From Bugula neritina (Eukaryota > Bryozoa > Gymnolaemata > Cheilostomatida > Bugulidae): 64,000 nt of DNA. The notes under the pieces were generated by a model. It saw nothing but the letters and a program-made list of their open reading frames with translations. It was not told the DNA's origin and did no database searches. The stretch is taken from assembly GCA_964035545.1 (NCBI GenBank), contig OZ037772.1, positions 372,001-436,000 on the forward strand, written 5' to 3'. Below are positions 59,301-64,000 of this stretch, piece by piece (the first letter of the stretch is position 1; every line of letters begins with the position of its first letter). Position numbers and translations under genes: made by a program.

Positions 59301-60947
59301 CTGCCAATACCCGCTTAGCAAGTCCAACGTGCTGAAGAACTTGCTACCAGCTAAGGCATTGAGCGACTCATCGATCCTCGGGAGAGGGTAAGCGTCCTGG
59401 ATGGTCACGCTGTTCAGCCTGCGATAGTCAACGCAAAACCTCCAGCTACCATCCTTTTTCCGAACCAGGACGACTGGAGAACTCCAGGCCCCATGGCCTG
59501 GCTCAATCAGGTCCCGGTTCAGAAGGTCTTGCACCTGACGGCTCACTTCTCTCTCTTTCTCAGGACCTAACCGGCGGGTCGGCTGCCGAATCGGCACCGT
59601 CCCCGCCGCCAGGGGTATCTCATGACGAACCGTCTCAGTCAGACCCATGTCATGGTCGCTGCAACTGAACATGTCTTTGTACTCAGAGAGTAGCCGCGCC
59701 ATCACCAGGCGTTCTCGCTTGCTCTCGCAGCCATCACAGGCATCCTCGTACAACTCTGTTACGTGTTCAGGCACCGGCCCCCTGCCGTCTCTAGTGGGTA
59801 CTCCCCGGGCACCGCCCGCTGTTTCCAGCGCGGGCCCTACATCCTCCTCTTGCACGGAGTGGAACTTCCCTACTAGAGACCCAGCCGGTAATTCTACCGG
59901 CTCCGTGAAAGGGTTTACGCACTGGACCAGGAACTCCCTCCGCTCATCCAGTCTATTCAGACTGTTAGCGAGCTGGACGCCCCCCAGTGCACCTTCCACC
60001 ACTCCGAGCTCGGAGATCTCCCTACAGTTCACTCTGCAGCGAACTGTAGCCCGGGAGCGCCCAGGTACAGTACAGCGCTGTACCACCTGCACTCCCCCCA
60101 CCAAGGGTCGGCCAAATCGGTCGACACAGGCCAGCTCACGCCCCGCCATCACTACTGCCGACTTGCTAAAGTCGATGTAGCACCTGTGTCTCTTCAGAAA
60201 TGGCATGCCCAAGATGGCATCCTCCTTGAGTTGACTGACGATGAAGGTCTCACTGATCATCTGATCACGGACTCTACCAGTCAACTGGATTACCCCATAG
60301 AAAGGAATACACGACCCGTCCGCCAATGTGCCGTGTTCCCCCTCATATGGTTCTAGGCTAGCCCTGTCCTTGGCACTGAGAGTGTCGAAGAGACGTCGAC
60401 TCAGTAGATTTGTGGTACACCCAGTATCCAACAGGAATGTGGCAGCTTTACCAGCAATTTTGCCGGGGAGGAAATAGCTGCTTCCATATGGCTGGGCGCT
60501 CACTGAGCGATTTGTCTCTTGAGGCGACACCTCATGTGCATGGAATTGGGGATGCACCTGTGCTCTGCGGTTGCGAGGGGGTCGTCGACGTTGCATGGGC
60601 GGGCAGGGTACGTCTCGGTCTCGCTCACGCACGGGCGGCCGAGTGAATTCTCGGACTGATGCTCGTGCGGGCAACCGAGGAAAATCCCTGTTGTGCTCCC
60701 ATTCGTCGTTCACTCCCTCATCAAGCAAACCTTCAAAGCGGTTTTTGAGTGCCCAAGCCGGAGGTATTGGTGGGCCTTGCGGCCGACTCACTCTCCTTGG
60801 GACTTGCCACTCTGGCGAAGGCGGCCTCCTCACCCGATGGGGTGGGGGCCGTAGCCTTTGCCTTGGGGGGTTAAACTCGGGCCCACGGTAGGCGGAAGTT
60901 ACCGTGGGCCGTCGCTGTTTAACCGCCTCCCACTGCCGCGGGGGCAA
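56373..60947 (-). CDS. Gypsy pol polyprotein (protease, RT, RNase H, integrase)
   Basis: An open frame of 1,524 codons. Aspartic protease DTG at about residues 174-176. RT with LDLLSGYWQVPL at about 541-552 and YLDD at about 604-607. RNase H DTDAS at about 751. Integrase HHCC zinc finger (H1017, H1021, C1051, C1054). Integrase catalytic triad near D1083, D1143 and E1179, fitting D,D(35)E. A GPY/F-type motif (FVGPYCVIEV) follows, then a Pro-rich C-terminus. It overlaps the end of gag in the -1 frame, so it is probably made by frameshifting; the in-frame ATG at 60,947 is not needed. No internal stop. Confidence 0.97.
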   Translation of the reverse strand: MPPRQWEAVKQRRPTVTSAYRGPEFNPPRQRLRPPPHRVRRPPSPEWQVPRRVSRPQGPPIPPAWALKNRFEGLLDEGVNDEWEHNRDFPRLPARASVREFTRPPVRERDRDVPCPPMQRRRPPRNRRAQVHPQFHAHEVSPQETNRSVSAQPYGSSYFLPGKIAGKAATFLLDTGCTTNLLSRRLFDTLSAKDRASLEPYEGEHGTLADGSCIPFYGVIQLTGRVRDQMISETFIVSQLKEDAILGMPFLKRHRCYIDFSKSAVVMAGRELACVDRFGRPLVGGVQVVQRCTVPGRSRATVRCRVNCREISELGVVEGALGGVQLANSLNRLDERREFLVQCVNPFTEPVELPAGSLVGKFHSVQEEDVGPALETAGGARGVPTRDGRGPVPEHVTELYEDACDGCESKRERLVMARLLSEYKDMFSCSDHDMGLTETVRHEIPLAAGTVPIRQPTRRLGPEKEREVSRQVQDLLNRDLIEPGHGAWSSPVVLVRKKDGSWRFCVDYRRLNSVTIQDAYPLPRIDESLNALAGSKFFSTLDLLSGYWQVPLSPEAQDKAAFITRDGLWKWKVLPFGLTSAPATFQRLMEQVLSGLHWKTLLIYLDDVIVISPDFDTHVSRLREVFDRLRAANLKLKPSKCALLQREVKYLGHVVGRDGVATDPEKVRAVRDWAVPVDLSELRAFLGLVGYYRQYIPGFAGIAQPLNRLTAKGVRWQWTQVEQKAFDHLKDRLVEAPILAYPDPAKEYILDTDASNHNVGAVLSQVQDGREVVVAYYSKALSAPEKNYCTTRRELLAVVKAVKHFRPYLYGRTFRLRTDHASLIWLCRRAEPSSQVARWLEILAEFSYRIEHRPGKKHGNADGLSRRQADGCKQCQNIERRDGGPPRSDVEAQLGKAGVYSWEEGQLLSESPNKAVNNFHANPTLLRNVRELCRLQSTLPGVVADLVRAKKEGRRPSEAEQRVKSTEFKYFCDRWDSLRFNSDGLLTITLAVGTNRSERERVVCPSALRRELIWDTHKQAHAGASRVIRCLQLQWFWPGMTRDVRLRVRKCEVCQASKHGRPTETAGRRRLHAGRPWQVVAVDLVGPMPTTARGNNWILVLTDHFTRWSDALAIPDASAPSVARALDQQVFCYFGLPEQIHSDQGAQFQSQLMSDLCRMWGVNQSRTTPYHPQGNGVVERNNRMLGDSLRSLLIGRSQEEWDLVLPQIMRAYRSTPHSSTLETPNFLMLGRETRVPEHVTYHVPNPESNVHDYVDKLVKRMGTAHEVLREQQWQVRSGDSDDPPLYKVGDWVWMTSHRRRRGQAAKLQPKFVGPYCVIEVMPNHTYKVERSGQVSVQNEARLKPHWASPDAAGQAPPLLEPARRPPMRGRPMAYREIEEILPDQDGAADAPADQPPPPPPQEEEVDTPKDLSEPAPPPVEPVDRPIVPDEMAIPQNHEEEAAGGGPPVLVDPPVLATPPVVEESPVVANSPVQLERSQRTRAPPSYLKDFLCDAVEKHPSAIIKEIWGDEQLRVAFPRYKETQL

Positions 60948-61768
60948 CTTCGTAGGAAGTGCCCACCACTACCACAGCCCCAGCATACGGGGCCGCGCCT
61001 GTCGGCGACAGCTACCGACGACCTCTTGGGTCTCTCGGCTGTCGCCTGCTGGCGCAGTTGCCTGAACTCGGCGAGCAGTTCTCGAATCAAGCTCGTGGTT
61101 AAGCTAGATTCGTCTGCTGCTGCCGCTGCGACTTGTACAGCTGTCTTCGTTGACGACGTCGACACGTCGTCTGCCCCGACTTGCTGTACTGTCGCGCCAG
61201 GTCGACTTGCACTGTCGGCTTGGAAATAGGCATTCCCAAGCCTTAGAGCTCTCTCCATAGTCTCAACTTCGGCCACCAGCAGATGCTGTTTAAGACCGAG
61301 GTTGTTAATAGACTGGAGGAATGCATCCAGTGCTAGGCTCTGTCGACCATCGGCAGGCAAGTCGCTGTAAGCAACTTGTGCCAGTCGTTCGACTACGGTA
61401 GCGTGCTCTCGCAGATTGGTCTTAGGATTTCTCCTAAGACTCTGCAGTTGCACGCGAGCATCTCGAGCGGTTAATCCAAACCTAGCTCGTATTGCTTCAA
61501 ATATGTCACCGACATTCTGGCTTATCCCATAGGGTTTAGCCGGCCCTGTCAGACACAACCGCAGCTGGATCAGAGTAACCCTGTTCGGCCATCCGCAGAT
61601 GTCCGCCACATCACTGAACTCAGTGATGAATTGCTCCACATCTTCTTCTCCAGAGAAGGTGGGAGCCCGCAAGTGGTACCTGTCCATAGGCAGCGCTGGG
61701 CCGCCTATGTGATCCTCCTCCATTGCTGCTGGCTCCTGTCGGGGCGCGTCGACGACTTCGTCGGCCAT
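60899..61768 (-). CDS. Gypsy gag protein (289 aa)
   Basis: Starts MADEVVDAPRQEP. The capsid-like region includes PTFSGEEDVEQFITEFSDV and RFGLTARDARVQLQSLRRNP. One CCHC knuckle CWGCGSGGHFLRSC lies near the C-terminus. It ends in TAA inside the pol frame overlap. It would form the particle in the cytoplasm and bind element RNA. Confidence 0.93.
   Translation of the reverse strand: MADEVVDAPRQEPAAMEEDHIGGPALPMDRYHLRAPTFSGEEDVEQFITEFSDVADICGWPNRVTLIQLRLCLTGPAKPYGISQNVGDIFEAIRARFGLTARDARVQLQSLRRNPKTNLREHATVVERLAQVAYSDLPADGRQSLALDAFLQSINNLGLKQHLLVAEVETMERALRLGNAYFQADSASRPGATVQQVGADDVSTSSTKTAVQVAAAAADESSLTTSLIRELLAEFRQLRQQATAERPKRSSVAVADRRGPVCWGCGSGGHFLRSCPRGSGRRLNSDGPR
60917..60923 (-). promoter_or_regulatory. 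Candidate -1 ribosomal frameshift site GTTAAAC
   Basis: On the minus strand, gag codons TTA AAC are preceded by G, giving the slippery heptamer G-TTA-AAC about 20 nt before the gag stop. A -1 slip enters the pol frame at ...VKQRRPTV. A GTTAAAC heptamer is a known slippery type in other systems. Downstream structure was not modelled. Confidence 0.6.
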
Positions 61769-61804
61769 CTTACTCCCTGACTAGGGGCATTTGTATTAAG
61801 TGTG

Positions 61805-61822
61805 ATCCCACCGCTGCCACCA
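61805..61822 (-). other. Gypsy primer-binding-site-like sequence
   Basis: Minus strand TGGTGGCAGCGGTGGGAT lies one base after the 5' LTR end. It begins TGG, complementary to tRNA CCA. tRNA identity not assigned. Confidence 0.7.
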
Positions 61823-61823
61823 G

Positions 61824-62234
61824 TGTAGTGAATTTTGCCAGTTCACTATGATTATTTGTGGGTCTACTTAATCAAAGCCACTGCGACAGGTTGTTTACGA
61901 TAAGATACTTTATTATTTACACAAATATAAGAAGGTTATTTACTGCTAGCATGAATAGAAAACGATTACATAATTAGTGAGCTTTAATACACAACTGTTC
62001 TAAATGAAGTCCCAAGCTGCTCTGCCGGCTAGCTACTCAGCGCACTGCAACTACGAGTAGCTAGCTCCACCTGCTATCAATTAATGTCATTGTCCTGATT
62101 GGTGGCTACTAGTGGTGCCACTACTGCCCATAGCTACACTCCGACAGTGTCGAACTCACAAGATGCATAAAACAATATAGAGTTAAACCTTTTCGATTAA
62201 TACCATAATACTTGCACCACTAAAATCTACCACA
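61824..62234 (-). repeat. 5' LTR of the Gypsy element
   Basis: 411 bp, matching 54,676-55,086. Followed by the TAGT target duplication. Confidence 0.95.
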
Positions 62235-63070
62235 TAGTTACAGTAAAAGTTTGCTAGTCATAATAACTTGCACTGTTAGTTGCTCGACAAGTTATTCTAC
62301 ATCTCTTGTAGCCACAACCAAAGTGGTGTCTATATATCCTGCTAGTGACTTGAGTAATGACTCATATGTAATTGTAATTAATTACATATCTAATGTAATT
62401 GATTTTTGCAATTACTTTACAATTACATCTCAATTACTTTAAACTTTTAAATCTTAAAATCTTAAGAAATTTATTCTTTTTTAGCATGACTACTGTTAAA
62501 TAACAAGTACAGATTAAGTCAATGTAGTATAGTATCACTTTTGCGAACAAAGCACGTTCACCCCTGTCAAAATTGCCCCTGCTAGGTGGACCCTAGAGGT
62601 GAAATTGCATAACTTCTATTTGTCCTTTGTGAGAACAAAAGTAATTGTAATTAATTGCTTTACAATGTAGTTTTGTACTGTAATTAATTACATTTATTTC
62701 AACTGTAATTATAATTGTAATTGTAATTGACAAATTCTCATGTAATTGTAATTAGTTACATTCACATGTAATTGACCCCAACCCTGGTTTATTATGGAGC
62801 TCATACTTTTATTGTTCAAGGTCTAGATGTATTCTCCACCATGTTTTTACTAGAAGTAAACTTTAATTTGGTAATGAGTATAAAATAAACTGTTGTTTCG
62901 CATTGTACAGTTTACTATTGCCTGAATATTGTATTGAGAATATTGGCTTAACAATTCCAGTGCAGCGATGTGATTGGCCTGACAATATCAAAGTAGTGAT
63001 GTGATTGGCTACTCTGTTCTGTTCTGCAGGGCCATGCCTACTTGTATTATGTGGTAATCTTGTTTTGCAG
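62235..63070. other. Collagen intron, copy B
   Basis: Matches 21,112-21,979, including the TAATTGTAATT repeats, with one repeat block about 35 bp shorter near 62,640. Confidence 0.8.
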
Positions 63071-63832
63071 TGAACAGAAAGGGATAATGAGTCCCAAAAG
63101 ACACCCGGGATCTTACCATGGAGAGGAAGGGTTCACCCGATGTTGATGGCCTGCCTGGTATATCCGGCAATCCTGGAGATGCAGGAGAAAGGAGACCACC
63201 TTGTTTCTCAGGAGATACCGGACTTTTTGGAGAACCAGGTAATGTTTATGCTCAATTGAGTTTAATCTGTCAAGTTATGTTGGGATCTTTTCCGTTGTCG
63301 TTATTTTATGTTTGTTACGTGGAAAAAGGAAAAAACTCTGTCTTGGAGCATTTTGGTTTTTTCAGAGAGCTTTGGATTATTTGATTATGGTCTACACAGG
63401 GGTGTAGACAGACTAAACAACACAGGGGTGTAGACAAACTAAACTAGACAGGGGTGTAGACAGACTAAACAACACAGGGGTGTAGACAGACTAAACAACA
63501 CAGGGGTGTAGACAGACGAAACTACACAGGGCTGTAGACAGACTAGACTAACTAGTGGTCTAGATGGACTAAACCTACTACGAACTTACAATTACCTTGC
63601 GTCATGACGTCTCTATTCTCTCCTATAATTTGACCTTTATTTAGGGAGCAGATTTCTAGTGGGCTATTCTATAGTGACCAGTCACACTGTTTATTATAGC
63701 AACATAGAAATCAAGTTGAAAACTAGTTGCACCTGTTGTGATGCTATCAATGGGTGCTTACAGGTAGAGACGGAGTACCCGGACCTGTTCAGATCGGTTA
63801 TCAGGGTAAACAAGGAGATCAAGGTCCTGCAG
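63071..63832 (+). CDS. Collagen Gly-X-Y exons, copy B (partial, runs off window)
   Basis: Exons 63071-63238 ([22 protein letters not shown]) and 63764-63832 ([20 protein letters not shown]) match 21980-22147 and 22707-22775. The first exon carries the same frame break and lost glycines as copy A, so that decay predates the duplication. The Cys-rich upstream exons are absent from this copy. The rest of the gene lies beyond 64,000. Confidence 0.65.
63396..63560. repeat. About 26-bp minisatellite, copy B
   Basis: GGGGTGTAGACAGACTAAAC units, fewer and rearranged relative to 22,299-22,510. Confidence 0.9.
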
Positions 63833-63889
63833 GTAAAAATGAGGAGTTACTCACCCTTGCTTGTGTATTTCTGTTCTTTTTAGGTATTC

Positions 63890-64000
63890 TATAATATGCT
63901 GGGGTTTCCCTCACAGCTATTATATATGCTGGAATTCCCCTCACACCTATGATATATACCGGGGTTTCCCTCACAGCTATGCTATATGCTGGGGTTTTCC
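63890..64000. repeat. 30-bp minisatellite, copy B (cut by window end)
   Basis: Same ATATGCTGGGGTTTCCCTCA units as 22,835-23,075. Confidence 0.9.

Larger units (their letters stand above)
54676..62234 (-). mobile_element. Full-length Ty3/Gypsy LTR retrotransposon (7,559 bp)
   Basis: Flanked by 411-bp LTRs (TGTAGTG...CCACA) that look identical. A 4-bp target duplication TAGT lies on both sides, and the empty site is seen in copy A at about 21,108 (GTATAGTTACAG). Gene order on the minus strand is gag, then pol with protease, RT, RNase H, integrase, the Ty3/Gypsy order. No envelope frame is seen. The coding part is clearly more GC-rich than the surrounding DNA. Intact frames and matching LTRs suggest a recent, possibly still competent insertion. 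Confidence 0.95.
33382..64000. repeat. Segmental tandem duplication, copy B
   Basis: This is the second copy of the unit that begins before base 1, in the same orientation. It differs by minisatellite length changes, two exon-removing deletions in the ValRS pseudogene, a local 240-bp tandem duplication near 48.2 kb, replacement of about 2.1 kb by a MADF-bearing element with a nested LTR element (48,761-54,147), and a 7.56-kb Gypsy insertion (54,676-62,234). TRIM exons 1-3 at 30.2-33.2 kb probably also belong to the unit, but their partners lie left of the window. The copy runs off the right edge within collagen. Confidence 0.95.

Noticed and set aside
56543-61229. Many plus-strand open frames opposite pol and gag
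   Set aside because: GC-rich antisense shadows of the Gypsy genes with no recognisable domains.

Overview
This is animal nuclear DNA. Short coding exons are separated by small AT-rich GT-AG introns, with RING/B-box zinc fingers, fibrillar collagen, LTR and LINE retroelements, hAT- and Harbinger-like DNA elements and many minisatellites. The species cannot be named from the sequence; an invertebrate, possibly early-branching such as a sponge, is a guess. There are no bacterial operons, CRISPR arrays or phage genes.

The main structure is a large tandem duplication. The left copy (A) runs from before base 1 to at least 23 kb. The right copy (B) starts at or before 33,382 and runs past 64,000. 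Each unit carries, in order, a plus-strand TRIM-like gene, a minus-strand broken valyl-tRNA synthetase (ValRS) gene, a LINE remnant and a plus-strand collagen gene. The visible offset at the left end is about 33.4 kb.

Layout: 1-4,110 holds the last four exons of TRIM copy A. 4.6-8.4 kb is intergenic with minisatellites and one MITE. 8,439-15,916 (minus) is ValRS pseudogene A. A LINE fragment lies near 17 kb. 19,978-26,287 (plus) is a fibrillar-type collagen with Cys-rich N-terminal exons, Gly-X-Y exons and a COLFI-like C-propeptide. Another LINE end lies at 28.9-29.5 kb. 30,225-37,367 is the complete seven-exon TRIM copy B. ValRS pseudogene B is at 42,045-46,006 (minus). From 48,761 copy B departs from copy A: a Harbinger-like left end with a MADF-domain gene replaces about 2.1 kb of copy A. 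A compact 4.1 kb LTR element with no visible pol sits in the MADF intron. A 7.6 kb Ty3/Gypsy element sits in a collagen-intron minisatellite. Collagen copy B resumes at 62,235.

Three points matter most. (1) The two TRIM copies differ by 31 amino-acid replacements but only 3 synonymous codons in the propeller-like exon, while the adjacent introns are nearly identical. This looks like diversifying selection or localised conversion in a possible recognition domain. (2) Both ValRS copies share a stop codon at a conserved Trp and lack the KMSKS half, so the gene died before the duplication; each copy then gained its own lesions. (3) The gag-only LTR element has identical LTRs, a perfect 5-bp target duplication, an extra three-knuckle zinc protein and a 311-bp inverted duplication inside gag. 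All exon boundaries were read by eye from splice signals and codon phase.
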